Shown here one piece after another: positions 36,952 to 45,307 of a stretch of 64,000 bases of DNA; the first letter of the stretch is position 1, and every line of letters begins with the position of its first letter. Location of the stretch: positions 1,111,501-1,175,500 of the forward strand of contig CP099863.1 in NCBI GenBank assembly GCA_024134725.1, given 5' to 3'. Under the pieces are notes generated by a model. The model was given only the letters and a program-made list of their open reading frames with translations, made no database searches and had not been told where the DNA came from. The position numbers and the translations under genes were made by a program. The DNA comes from Bacillus sp. 1780r2a1 (lineage in GTDB: Bacteria > Bacillota > Bacilli > Bacillales > Bacillaceae_H).

Positions 36952-38886
36952 ATGAGTGCCATAGCTGGAATTTATCATAGGAACAATAATCCGGTATCCC
37001 AAGAGAATATGATGAGTCTCCTGGAGTGCTTATCACAATATCAGGCAGATAACACAAGATCATGGAAAAAAGACAAGGTGGCGCTCATCAGTCATACACA
37101 ATGGATTACACCGGAGTCCGTGGGTGAACAGCTGCCTTATTATGACTATGAAAAGCAGATCGCCGTCACGGCAGATGCAATTATTGATAATCGCGAAGAG
37201 CTGTTTAGGAAGCTACACGTTCATGATACACAGAGTACGATAACGGATAGTGAATTAATTTTACTGGCGTATGAGAAGTGGGAAGAAGAAGCGCCAAAGT
37301 TTCTAGTCGGTGATTTCGCTTTTGTCATTTGGGATGAGCGAAAGCAGCAGCTGTTTGCTGCCAGAGATTTTTCTGGTAACCGAACTCTTTATTTCTATAA
37401 AGATGACAGAAGATTCTCATTTTGTACAGCCATGAATCCGTTATTTTCTCTACCATACATAAAAAAAGAGATAAATGAAGAATGGCTTGCCGAGTTTTTA
37501 GCCATCCCCATTACGTTTGAATCGACGGATGCATCGTCAACGGTTTACAAAGCCATTCAGCAAGTGCCTCCGTCTCATTCCATTACGGTGCGTGGTAATA
37601 CGTTTCAGCTTAAGAGGTACTGCACGCTCAATAGGCAAGAGCCATTGCGTTTAAAGTCGAATGAAGAGTATGAAGAAGCTTTTTACGAAGTGTTTCAACA
37701 AGCTGTGAATTCCAAACTGCGAACGCGAAAAAAAGTTGGCGCTCATTTGAGCGGAGGGTTAGATTCGGGTTCAGTAGCAAGCTTTGCTTCCCGAACTCTT
37801 TCTAAAGAAAATAAAAAATTACATACGTTTAGCTACGTACCGATAGATGGTTTTCAGGATTGGTCACCTAAAAGCAGAGTAGCCAATGAAAAACCTCTTA
37901 TTCAATCGACGGTTCAGTACGTAGGGAACATAGAAGATAACTACTTCAACTTTGAAGAAAAAAGTCCGTTTTCTGAGATTGATGAATGGCTCGATATAGT
38001 AGAGGCGCCGTACAAATTCTATGAAAATAGCTTTTGGCTAAAAGGAATTTATGAGCAAGCCGCCAAGCAAGGAATGGGCGTTCTGCTAAATGGTCAAAGA
38101 GGAAACTGGACGGTGTCGTGGGGGCCGGCTCTCGATTATCAAGCAAAGCTGTTAAAGCGTGCCAACCTAGGTAGCTTTCTGCGTGAAGTTCATTTGTACA
38201 GTCGACAGTTAGGCGTCAAAAAATCGCGCGTTTTCCCTGTTGTAGCAAAGAAAGCGTTCCCGAAAGTGCATTCGCTGCTTTCAAAGAAGAGTCCACCACC
38301 TTTTACGCCGTTTATCAACCCAGACTTTGCGCAGAAGTTTCGCGTATACGACAAGCTGGAACAGCACGGAGTAAATACAAAAGGACTGTTGGATAAAAGT
38401 GCATACGAAATTAAAAGAATTCAATTTGCAAAGCCGTACTACTGGAGCATAAACGGAACGTATACGACTAAGCTATCTTTACATCACTCTCTGTGGGACC
38501 GGGATCCTACAAATGATTTAAGAGTTGTTCGATTTTGCTTATCCGTACCAGAAAACCAGTTTGTACAAAATGGCCAAGACCGATCGCTTATTAGAAGAGC
38601 AACCAAAGGCTTTCTTCCAGATACTATCAGGCTTAATCAAAAAGTAAGAGGTGTACAAGGAGCAGACGGAATTCAGCGCATGACGTCGGATTGGAGTCTC
38701 TTTATGAATGAAATGGAATTGGTGACGAAAGCGGACTTCATGTCAGGATACGTAGATATGGCCGTAATTAAATCCGCTATGGAAAATCTAAGAGACAACC
38801 CGCGGCCTGAATATGTATTTCATCATGATTTCAGAGTGCTCATGCGCAGTTTGATTCTCTATCGATTCATGAAAAGGCTGACTTGA
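36952..38886 (+). CDS. Lasso peptide cyclase (asparagine synthetase-like)
   Basis: About 644 residues. The N-terminal glutaminase-like domain starts SAIAGIYHRNN without the nucleophilic Cys2 of true AsnB, as in lasso macrocyclases. The ATP-pyrophosphatase domain has HLSGGLDSGSVASFA, which adenylates the side-chain acid before isopeptide formation. A GTG at 36937 is possible, but ATG 36952 is correctly spaced from GAGAGGAG. First gene of the lasso operon; it should join Ala1 of the core to Asp9. Corresponds to PadeC of the paeninodin cluster. Confidence 0.93.
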   Translation: MSAIAGIYHRNNNPVSQENMMSLLECLSQYQADNTRSWKKDKVALISHTQWITPESVGEQLPYYDYEKQIAVTADAIIDNREELFRKLHVHDTQSTITDSELILLAYEKWEEEAPKFLVGDFAFVIWDERKQQLFAARDFSGNRTLYFYKDDRRFSFCTAMNPLFSLPYIKKEINEEWLAEFLAIPITFESTDASSTVYKAIQQVPPSHSITVRGNTFQLKRYCTLNRQEPLRLKSNEEYEEAFYEVFQQAVNSKLRTRKKVGAHLSGGLDSGSVASFASRTLSKENKKLHTFSYVPIDGFQDWSPKSRVANEKPLIQSTVQYVGNIEDNYFNFEEKSPFSEIDEWLDIVEAPYKFYENSFWLKGIYEQAAKQGMGVLLNGQRGNWTVSWGPALDYQAKLLKRANLGSFLREVHLYSRQLGVKKSRVFPVVAKKAFPKVHSLLSKKSPPPFTPFINPDFAQKFRVYDKLEQHGVNTKGLLDKSAYEIKRIQFAKPYYWSINGTYTTKLSLHHSLWDRDPTNDLRVVRFCLSVPENQFVQNGQDRSLIRRATKGFLPDTIRLNQKVRGVQGADGIQRMTSDWSLFMNEMELVTKADFMSGYVDMAVIKSAMENLRDNPRPEYVFHHDFRVLMRSLILYRFMKRLT

Positions 38887-38900
38887 AGGGAGGTGATACG

Positions 38901-39026
38901 ATGAAAAGAGAATGGGAGAAGCCGGTATTAGAAGTACTTGATGTGAACATGACAATGGCTGGACCTGGATTAAGTATACCTGACGCGGTACAGCCTGATC
39001 CAGATGAAACAATTCATTATAGTTAA
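38901..39026 (+). CDS. Lasso peptide precursor, paeninodin-like
   Basis: 41 residues. The leader (1-19) carries the RRE-binding pattern aromatic-x-x-Pro-x-Leu (WEKPVL, residues 5-10) and the obligatory Thr at position -2. The predicted core is residues 20-41, beginning AGPGLSIPDA and ending HYS. Ala1 to Asp9 gives a 9-residue macrolactam ring. The core closely resembles paeninodin, whose C-terminal Ser is phosphorylated; here a C-terminal Ser is again present. AGGGAGGTGAT ribosome site, the strongest in the operon. It is shorter than most annotation cut-offs and easily missed. Confidence 0.93.
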   Translation: MKREWEKPVLEVLDVNMTMAGPGLSIPDAVQPDPDETIHYS

Positions 39027-39052
39027 TCTCAGGTAGTGAGTGGAAACGACTG

Positions 39053-39084
39053 CCCTTATACAAGTAAAGATGTATAAGGGTTTT
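39053..39084 (+). terminator. Attenuating hairpin after the precursor gene
   Basis: CCCTTATAC (39053-39061) pairs with GTATAAGGG (39072-39080), followed by TTTTC. The short T-run suggests partial termination, a common way to make more precursor than enzyme mRNA. Confidence 0.7.
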
Positions 39085-39116
39085 CAAAAAAATTGATGAC
39101 ATCTGGAGTGAAATGA

Positions 39117-40046
39117 ATGGTTAGGATACAAAACGTTTATGTTTATAGTGCTTTTGGGCTTGCGATTTCGAGCGAGCTGCCGCTTCCAGAATTAAACTCT
39201 CTTGATCTTCCAGGTGATAATATAGATGTTTCAATTAAACTAGCAGACTTCACAGAAACTAAAGTTCTTTTAAATCAAGAAAAAGGCTTCACCGTACACC
39301 AAGATGAAGTTGCGTTTGAAGTTCCGAATACAGCGCTTTTTTCAATACGAAACGGCAGCGAAATTATCGTAGTACCTCTAAAAGAATTTGACAAAGATCG
39401 AGTAAGACTTTACATCCTAGGCACTTGCATGGGGGTACTTCTCATGCAAAAGCGCATACTCCCTCTACACGGGAGCGCGGTAGCTGTGGACGGAAAAGCG
39501 TATGCGATTGTAGGAAACTCTGGTGCCGGTAAATCTACGTTAGCTTCGGCTTTTATTCAAGAAGGCTATAAGCTCATAAGCGATGACGTCATTCCTGTCA
39601 CGTTTTCACAAGACAATGTTCCCCTTATCCAGCCATCTTATCCCCAGCAAAAGCTGTGGGAAGAAAGCTTAGCTAACTTCGGGATGGATAAAGGAAAATA
39701 CGAGCCTTTATTTGAACGAGAAACAAAATACTCGGTACCAGTGAAAGCCAGCTTTTACAATGAGTCTCTTCCACTGGCAGGAATATTTGAACTTGTGAAA
39801 AGCACTTCAGAGTCTGCGGAGATTCGAAAAGCTGACGGGTTAGAAGGCTTCCGTATTTTGAATCACCATACGTTTCGAGGTTCGCTTGTCCAAAGGTTAG
39901 GGTTAAAGAAATGGCATTTCGAGTACTCCTCAACTATTTTAAGAAACGTTCCAGCGTTTCAGTTAATCCGGCCTGTTTTAAGGTTTACACCATACGAATT
40001 GGTAGCCAAAGTAGTAGATAGCATGAAAGAAGGAGGATTAGGATGA
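39117..40046 (+). CDS. HPr-kinase-like lasso peptide kinase
   Basis: 309 residues. The P-loop is IVGNSGAGKST, preceded by LHGSAVAVDG and followed by LISDDVIPV, the arrangement of HPr kinase/phosphorylase-like proteins such as PadeK. These phosphorylate the C-terminal residue of the lasso precursor, and the core here ends in Ser. ATG 39117 follows TGGAGTG. Overlaps the next gene by 4 bp. Member of the lasso operon. Confidence 0.9.
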   Translation: MVRIQNVYVYSAFGLAISSELPLPELNSLDLPGDNIDVSIKLADFTETKVLLNQEKGFTVHQDEVAFEVPNTALFSIRNGSEIIVVPLKEFDKDRVRLYILGTCMGVLLMQKRILPLHGSAVAVDGKAYAIVGNSGAGKSTLASAFIQEGYKLISDDVIPVTFSQDNVPLIQPSYPQQKLWEESLANFGMDKGKYEPLFERETKYSVPVKASFYNESLPLAGIFELVKSTSESAEIRKADGLEGFRILNHHTFRGSLVQRLGLKKWHFEYSSTILRNVPAFQLIRPVLRFTPYELVAKVVDSMKEGGLG

Positions 40047-40342
40047 CTAGAGTAAAACAACTTTCAATGAATCATCTTGTGACACAACGAGAAGGAAATA
40101 TAGTCAGTGATATGGGTAATGAAAAAGTCATGCTCAATATTGAAAACGGGAAGTACTACAACTTAGGAACAACTGGAGGCGAGATGTGGGAGCTTATTGC
40201 TGCGCCAATCGCTGTGAGTGAAGTAGTTACGAAGATTATGACGAAATACGATGTGAGCAAAGAGCAGTGTGAAGAAGAGGTTCTGTCATTTTTAGAGCAT
40301 ATGTATGAGGAAAAGCTAGTTCAAGTAACGACTCAAAAGTAA
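40043..40342 (+). CDS. Lasso RRE protein (B1, PqqD-like)
   Basis: 99 residues. A RiPP recognition element: the N-terminal beta-strands include VMLNIENGKYYNLGTTGGEMW, the usual Asn-Gly-x-Tyr-Tyr-x-Leu core, and the C-terminal helices include VVTKIMTKYDVSKEQCEEEV. It binds the leader peptide at WEKPVL and presents it to the B2 peptidase. Split B1 and B2 genes are standard for Firmicutes lasso clusters. The quoted strand stretch is residues about 29-49. Confidence 0.92.
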   Translation: MTRVKQLSMNHLVTQREGNIVSDMGNEKVMLNIENGKYYNLGTTGGEMWELIAAPIAVSEVVTKIMTKYDVSKEQCEEEVLSFLEHMYEEKLVQVTTQK

Positions 40343-40385
40343 ATGCTTCTCTTCATTTAATAGTAAAGGGAGAGGAGTAGCTGGT

Positions 40386-40871
40386 ATGAAACTAATAAAA
40401 AAAATGAGAAATTTTTTATGCTTAGAAACAAGTGAAAAGATACTATTGCTGGAAGCCTTGTATTACTTAGGCTATGGAAGGATTTTTAAAGCGCTTCCGT
40501 TTTCAAGAGTTGCTCCTACTCTAGGTGAGCCTATGACAGAAACAAGCTTTTCCGAAAGCACATCCGATTATGTTGTGCTGCAAAATATTTCAAAGGCAAT
40601 CCATCGAATGAGTCACTATACGTTTTGGGAAAGCCAATGTCTAGTAAAAGCAGTAGCCGGTATGAAGATGCTAGAAAGACGCCAGATTGAAAGCACGCTT
40701 TACCTTGGAACCGGAAAGGATAAACAGGGAAAACTCATTGCGCATGCGTGGCTGAGAAGCGGATCTGTATACGTAACCGGTTCGGAAGGAAAAGAGCAGT
40801 TTACCGTGGTCGGGAAGTTTTCTAAGCGGATGAACAATAAAAAAACGACAATCACTCACAGCAAAACCTAA
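40386..40871 (+). CDS. Lasso leader peptidase (B2, transglutaminase-like)
   Basis: 161 residues. The catalytic Cys is in WESQCLVKAVAG and the His in LIAHAWLRSG, the Cys-His pair of B2 proteases; the Asp seen in many relatives is not obvious after the His (VYVTGSEG). It removes the 19-residue leader after Met19 so that the freed Ala amine can be cyclised. Acts together with the RRE protein and the cyclase. AGAGGAG ribosome site. Confidence 0.9.
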   Translation: MKLIKKMRNFLCLETSEKILLLEALYYLGYGRIFKALPFSRVAPTLGEPMTETSFSESTSDYVVLQNISKAIHRMSHYTFWESQCLVKAVAGMKMLERRQIESTLYLGTGKDKQGKLIAHAWLRSGSVYVTGSEGKEQFTVVGKFSKRMNNKKTTITHSKT

Positions 40872-40912
40872 AGCATCATATACGGCTATGGGTTAGTCTA
40901 GGAGGACAGAAC

Positions 40913-42709
40913 TTGGCACCACTATTATACTACGTAAAAAGATTACACCAATTTTCTGGAAAGATTCTTTATTTTAACCTATTTGGAATGGTGATTGTCA
41001 GCTTGCTTGAAGGAGTTGGCATTTTACTTATCATTCCCTTGCTGAGCATCGGAGGAATTATTGACGCGAGTGTTGGTTCAGACAAGCTACTCCCATTTTT
41101 TAATCTGTTTCATAACGTTCCTCACAGTCTCTATCTACCTTTTGCGTTAGGCCTTTATCTGTTACTGATTGTTGGACAAAACGTGCTGCAAAGAAGCCTA
41201 TCGATTCGAGATGTAAGAATTCGAGAAAGGTTTAGCCGGCATTTAAGAATGGAGGTTTACAGCTCACTCCTTGCTTCTGAATGGGGGCTCTTTCTACGAA
41301 AAAGAAAATCAGATCTTACGAATCTCTTAACCGCTGAGCTAGCTCGTGTGATAGGCGGAATCAATTTTTTTCTTCAATTTATTTCAAACGTGACGTTTAT
41401 GTTTATCCAAGTTGCTATCGCCTTATGGCTATCCGTAAACTTGACGGTTGTCATTTTGCTATTGGGCGTTATTTTGGGGTATTTTTCTAAAAGGTTCGTA
41501 AAGAGATCAAAATACTTAGGTCGTAGAACCTCTAAGCTTGGAGAAGAATACATGGCAGGCATAACGGATCAGCTAAATGGAATGAAAGATATAAAAAGCA
41601 ACGCGTTAGAAGAGTCACATGTTAACTGGCTGCAATCCTTAACGCTTAAAATGAGTGACGAACAGCTAGAATATATTCGACTGAAATCAAGTTCCAAGCT
41701 TGTATATAAAGTGACGTCTGCATTTTTGATTGCCGTATTTATCTTTGTTTCCTTAGAATTTCTTCAAGCTCAACAAGAGCAGCTGTTACTCATCATTCTT
41801 ATCTTTTCCCGCTTGTGGCCAAGATTTACTGCTATTCAGTCAAACGTTGAGCAAATAGCCGCAACCATTCCTGCTTGCCAATCTCTTCTGGAACTAATGG
41901 AAGACTGTAAAAAAAGTCGGGAATTTACGAAAGAAACAACCAAAGCAGCCGCAAATCGTTCTAGTAATCAGCGAGAGATAGAATGCAAAGATGTATATTT
42001 CCGTTACAAACAAGACAGTGAAAGCTATGTGCTAAAAGGAATTAACCTTACCATTCCTCCTAGGCAAATGACGGCTATTGTAGGTCCATCGGGAGCTGGA
42101 AAAAGTACGCTTATCGACGTGTTAATGGGGTTGAATTCACCTGAAAAAGGAAGCGTCTTAGTAGATGACAATGAACTAAAAGGAGACGTCGTTTTATCGC
42201 TAAGGCAGTCCATTAGCTACGTGCCTCAAGATCCCTTTTTGTTTCATGCAAGCGTAAGGGAGAACTTACTGATGGTGAAGCCTGAAGCAAGCGAAAATGA
42301 ATTATGGAAAGCGCTTAAATTTGCTGAGGCAGAACAGTTTGTGAAGGAATTGCCGCAAGGGCTCGATACGGTCATTGGAGACCGAGGAACAAAGTTATCG
42401 GGCGGAGAGCGTCAGCGCCTCGTTTTGGCAAGAGCTATTTTAAAAGAGCCATCTGTACTTATTCTAGACGAAGCAACAAGCGCATTGGATACAAACAATG
42501 AAAACAAAATTAAAGAATCACTTGAGCGTTTAAAAGGCGAAATGACGATTATCGTTATTGCTCATCGCTTGTCAACGATAGAAGCTGCTGACCAAATTGT
42601 TGTGTTAGAAAAAGGCGAAATTACGCAAAAAGGCACGTTTCAGCAGCTTGCTGCTCAGCCAGCCGGTACGTTTAGGGAGCTGTTAAAAGGTCAGCTAGAA
42701 CTGGTATAA
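40913..42709 (+). CDS. ABC transporter, lasso peptide exporter
   Basis: 598 residues, fused membrane and ATPase domains. Six membrane segments lie within residues 15-290. The ATPase part has Walker A GPSGAGKST, signature LSGGERQR and Walker B VLILDEATSALD. It exports the mature lasso peptide and often gives self-immunity (PadeD-type). TTG start at 40913 with AGGAGG seven bases upstream. No peptidase C39 domain is present, as expected since B2 removes the leader. Confidence 0.92.
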   Translation: MAPLLYYVKRLHQFSGKILYFNLFGMVIVSLLEGVGILLIIPLLSIGGIIDASVGSDKLLPFFNLFHNVPHSLYLPFALGLYLLLIVGQNVLQRSLSIRDVRIRERFSRHLRMEVYSSLLASEWGLFLRKRKSDLTNLLTAELARVIGGINFFLQFISNVTFMFIQVAIALWLSVNLTVVILLLGVILGYFSKRFVKRSKYLGRRTSKLGEEYMAGITDQLNGMKDIKSNALEESHVNWLQSLTLKMSDEQLEYIRLKSSSKLVYKVTSAFLIAVFIFVSLEFLQAQQEQLLLIILIFSRLWPRFTAIQSNVEQIAATIPACQSLLELMEDCKKSREFTKETTKAAANRSSNQREIECKDVYFRYKQDSESYVLKGINLTIPPRQMTAIVGPSGAGKSTLIDVLMGLNSPEKGSVLVDDNELKGDVVLSLRQSISYVPQDPFLFHASVRENLLMVKPEASENELWKALKFAEAEQFVKELPQGLDTVIGDRGTKLSGGERQRLVLARAILKEPSVLILDEATSALDTNNENKIKESLERLKGEMTIIVIAHRLSTIEAADQIVVLEKGEITQKGTFQQLAAQPAGTFRELLKGQLELV

Positions 42710-42761
42710 GTGAGAGCTGTTTTAATCACCATAAATTTTGTAAGGAGAGTGCGAAAATGTC

Positions 42762-43109
42762 ATGATTGGTTCCCGTGTTAAAGAAATAAGAACGCAAAAG
42801 CACATATCGCTTACACAGCTTGCAGAACGATCTAAGATCACGAAATCGTATTTAAGTAATTTAGAACGTAATATTTGTGATAATCCAACAATTGATATTG
42901 TGCAAAAGCTAGCTGCTGGTCTTGGGGTTTCTCCTGTATCTCTTATTGGGTGGAGAGATACGTATAAAGAAAGAGAAAGCATTAGTAGTGTAAAAAATGA
43001 AATCATTCACATGGAGCTTACGCAGCTGGAGGAATTAAAAAAACATGTGGATTTAGTTATTTTCAAAAAAAAGAAGCTTCCTTTAGGTGATTTTCATGAA
43101 TTTCTTTAA
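42762..43109 (+). CDS. SinR-like XRE-family regulator
   Basis: 115 residues. The N-terminal HTH (residues 1-64) follows Bacillus SinR closely: MIGSRVKEIRTQKHISLTQL, then TKSYLSNLERNICDNPTI and KLAAGLGVSP. The C-terminal half is SinR-like in length with a helix ending PLGDFHEFL. It lies inside the lasso operon, between exporter and nucleotidyltransferase genes. GTTCT/AGAAC inverted repeats at 36860-36917 fit SinR-type DNA sites, so autoregulation of the operon is likely. No SinI-like antagonist gene is seen nearby. The ribosome site AAGGAGAG is rather far (12 bp) from the ATG. Confidence 0.88.
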   Translation: MIGSRVKEIRTQKHISLTQLAERSKITKSYLSNLERNICDNPTIDIVQKLAAGLGVSPVSLIGWRDTYKERESISSVKNEIIHMELTQLEELKKHVDLVIFKKKKLPLGDFHEFL

Positions 43110-43164
43110 TTTATTACAAGTTTGAGAGGAAGTTTCTTAAAAAATAAAGGCAGGTATAAAAGAA

Positions 43165-44304
43165 ATGATGAGTAATCATTCTAAATTAGATTTAACCGTT
43201 TTATCTAAGGAGCTAAAGCTTTTAATCCAGCTAGTAAAATCAAAGAATGAATTGAAAGACATAGGCCAGCTTCAGAATATTGACTGGCGCTTATTTTTAG
43301 ATTTGGTTCATCACCATAGATGCCAGCCCATCATTTATTTGAAACTAAAGGACATGCCCCAAACAATCGTTCCGTTAGAAATTATCCAAGCCTTACAGCA
43401 GACGTACACAAAAAATACATTTAAGATGCTTCAGCTCAGCGGAGAAATGGAGCAGATAAGCAAGCTATTTGCTGAAAATGAAGTCAAAACGTTGTTTTTA
43501 AAAGGTCCAGCTCTTGCTCATCACTTGTACGGGGATATTTCGCTTCGAACGTCAAAAGACTTAGATGTTTTAGTTCGGGAAACAGACTTAGACAAAGTAG
43601 ATGCGCTGCTTTTAGCTTCTGGCTACGTAAAGGATGGAGCGCCTTCTTTATTAAATGGAACAAAAAGAAAGACACACCATGTTGAGTACGTGCATTCCCA
43701 AAAGAAAATTCAAATTGAAATTCACTGGCGATTACATAACCCTCCGGTGAAAGAGCCGTCTTTTGACGAGCTTTGGCAGCGAAAAAGCCGCAGCGCTCTG
43801 ACAAGCTCTCCTGTCTTTTTTTTAGGTGAAGAAGATTTGTTTTTGCACCTTGTGGTTCATGGGGCACGTCACGGCTGGTTCCGCCTGCGCTGGCTAGTAG
43901 ATATGGATAAAGTGTTTCAAAAAAAGCTAGATTATCAACAAGTAAAGGTATTAATGAAGAAATTAGGTTATGCTCACCTAGTCGGGCAGGCAATGATTTT
44001 AAGTTCTCAGCTGCTGAATACACCAGTTAACAAGGAGCTAAAAGCAACAACAGAAGGTTCCCGACCAACGAAGCTAGCAGAAAAAGCATATGTATATATT
44101 TGTGATTCTAAAGAAATTACATCTATCATTTCATACTTACTTTCGTTAAAGTCTCCTGTTCAAAAAGTTGGTTATTTAATGACGGTAGCTTATCCAAGCT
44201 ACAAGGATGCAAAGTTACTGCCATTACCAAAACCTCTTCATTTTCTCTATTTCCTGCTGAGGCCATTTTTATGGATGGGAAGGAAAGTAAAGAAGCTCTC
44301 ATAG
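43165..44304 (+). CDS. Nucleotidyltransferase-family protein, lasso tailoring
   Basis: 379 residues. The core motif LFLKGPALAHHLYGDISLRT followed by KDLDVLV matches the uncharacterised nucleotidyltransferase family (NTP_transf_5): Gly-x-x ... Arg-x-x-x-Asp-x-Asp. IEIHWRLHNP further on supplies a third acid. Homologues are regular members of Bacillus lasso clusters together with the kinase and are thought to extend the phosphate modification. It is the last gene of the operon and is followed by a strong terminator. The exact reaction is not assignable from sequence. Confidence 0.85.
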   Translation: MMSNHSKLDLTVLSKELKLLIQLVKSKNELKDIGQLQNIDWRLFLDLVHHHRCQPIIYLKLKDMPQTIVPLEIIQALQQTYTKNTFKMLQLSGEMEQISKLFAENEVKTLFLKGPALAHHLYGDISLRTSKDLDVLVRETDLDKVDALLLASGYVKDGAPSLLNGTKRKTHHVEYVHSQKKIQIEIHWRLHNPPVKEPSFDELWQRKSRSALTSSPVFFLGEEDLFLHLVVHGARHGWFRLRWLVDMDKVFQKKLDYQQVKVLMKKLGYAHLVGQAMILSSQLLNTPVNKELKATTEGSRPTKLAEKAYVYICDSKEITSIISYLLSLKSPVQKVGYLMTVAYPSYKDAKLLPLPKPLHFLYFLLRPFLWMGRKVKKLS

Positions 44305-44353
44305 TAAGCAAACAAGAAGAAAGGGTTAGTACTGCTATTCAATCTAAAGGTGG

Positions 44354-44388
44354 AAGAGCAGCGAATGTCAGCATTCGCTGCTCTTTTT
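44354..44388 (+). terminator. Terminator at the end of the lasso operon
   Basis: AAGAGCAGCGAATG (44354-44367) pairs perfectly with CATTCGCTGCTCTT (44372-44385) around a 4-nt loop, followed by T-run. Confidence 0.85.
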
Positions 44389-44532
44389 GCTTTAATGAAA
44401 ATTGCTAATTAATGATGTTAGTGAAATGCATTTCAACTCTTCCGCATACATATAAACGGTGACAATATACCCGTTGTGCAGTGAGTGGGAGACACACCTT
44501 GAAAATTATGTATGAGTAAAGGGGAATGAGGC

Positions 44533-44649
44533 ATGGGAGCATTTTGTAGAGAGTGTGGCAAGCAGCTACCCGAAAATGCGGTCGCTTGTCCAAGTTGTGG
44601 AACGATGGTAAAAGAAAAAGAATGGCTTCTTGCCATTCTTTTTGTTTAG
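44533..44649 (+). CDS. Short zinc-ribbon protein, probably truncated
   Basis: 38 residues. MGAFCRECGKQLPENAVACP and SCG give two Cys-x-x-Cys pairs, a zinc-ribbon as found at the N-terminus of many Bacillus membrane proteins. After it the frame reads KEKEWLLAILFV and stops, where relatives continue into membrane segments. The last third lies inside a 12-bp terminator-like hairpin. It is likely a remnant of a longer gene, though a free mini zinc-ribbon cannot be excluded. Confidence 0.5.
   Translation: MGAFCRECGKQLPENAVACPSCGTMVKEKEWLLAILFV
44615..44643 (+). terminator. 12-bp perfect hairpin with T-run inside the zinc-ribbon frame
   Basis: AAAAAGAATGGC (44615-44626) pairs with GCCATTCTTTTT (44632-44643). 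It has all the marks of an intrinsic terminator, but the zinc-ribbon frame runs through it to a stop six bases later. Confidence 0.6.
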
Positions 44650-44737
44650 GTCTAATTTCCTGAGTGTCAATTCGTTCTATGCAGGCGTTTCTACAATATG
44701 TAAAATATATGAAGATACGAAAAAATGGAGGGTTTCT

Positions 44738-44983
44738 ATGCAGGCAGAGCAAAAAAGAAAAGAGTCGAAGTTGAGTGTTGTTTTTGATTTCATCTTTTCA
44801 GGTTCCATCATTATAGCAATCTTAGTTCTAATTTATAGTTCGTTATTTACGGGTTCATGGTGGATTGGCCTTATTTTTATGATTTTGTATTCAAGGTTTT
44901 ATAAAAAATGCAACGACCAAATTATTTGGGTTATAATCTTTGGCACAGCTTTCCTTATACTCGGAGCGCTCTTTTTTGGGTAA
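44738..44983 (+). CDS. Small membrane protein of unknown function
   Basis: 81 residues from ATG 44738, which has GGAGGG seven bases upstream; a longer frame from 44630 lacks a site. A charged start (MQAEQKRKESK) is followed by three hydrophobic segments at about residues 16-35, 38-50 and 58-80. I recognise no family. It sits between the lasso operon and the third phosphatase paralogue and may be related to the truncated zinc-ribbon gene. Confidence 0.6.
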   Translation: MQAEQKRKESKLSVVFDFIFSGSIIIAILVLIYSSLFTGSWWIGLIFMILYSRFYKKCNDQIIWVIIFGTAFLILGALFFG

Positions 44984-45307
44984 GGAAGCTAAGAGCTGTG
45001 AAACAAGATAGAAAGATAGTCAGCAGGACTCGCCGGTTCGGACATTCATGTAGTACTCTCTCGTTCGTTACAGCTTTTGTCTTTTTATGTTGAAACTCTA
45101 TTGAAGATAGGATTGAACCTGTTTCCAGCTATATTTGTTTCTTTCAAACGATTAATAAGCGAATTTGGTGGATTTTGTTAGGACTTTTCGTATTTCTTGT
45201 AATTGTACGAATGATTGTTGGATAAGTTGTCGAGCGAATTCCATAGAGAATCTCCGTGAAACATCGTATGATAAAGATAGACAATTTGTGGAGGAGGGCA
45301 TTGTTCA
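44984..45307 (+). other. Intergenic stretch with a membrane-protein remnant
   Basis: No full gene. A frame without a start codon (about 45094-45225) would encode a hydrophobic tail containing KRIWWILLGLFVFLVIVRM, perhaps the end of a decayed membrane protein. TTGTCGAG (45227-45234), one mismatch from the Spo0A box, lies 74 bp upstream of the phosphatase paralogue start. Confidence 0.35.

Noticed and set aside
37946-39102. Open frames on - across the cyclase and precursor genes
   Set aside because: Antisense to strongly supported lasso genes, without start signals.
43484-44023. 179-codon open frame on -
   Set aside because: Lies entirely antisense to the lasso nucleotidyltransferase gene, has no ribosome site and no recognisable protein; it is a shadow of that gene.
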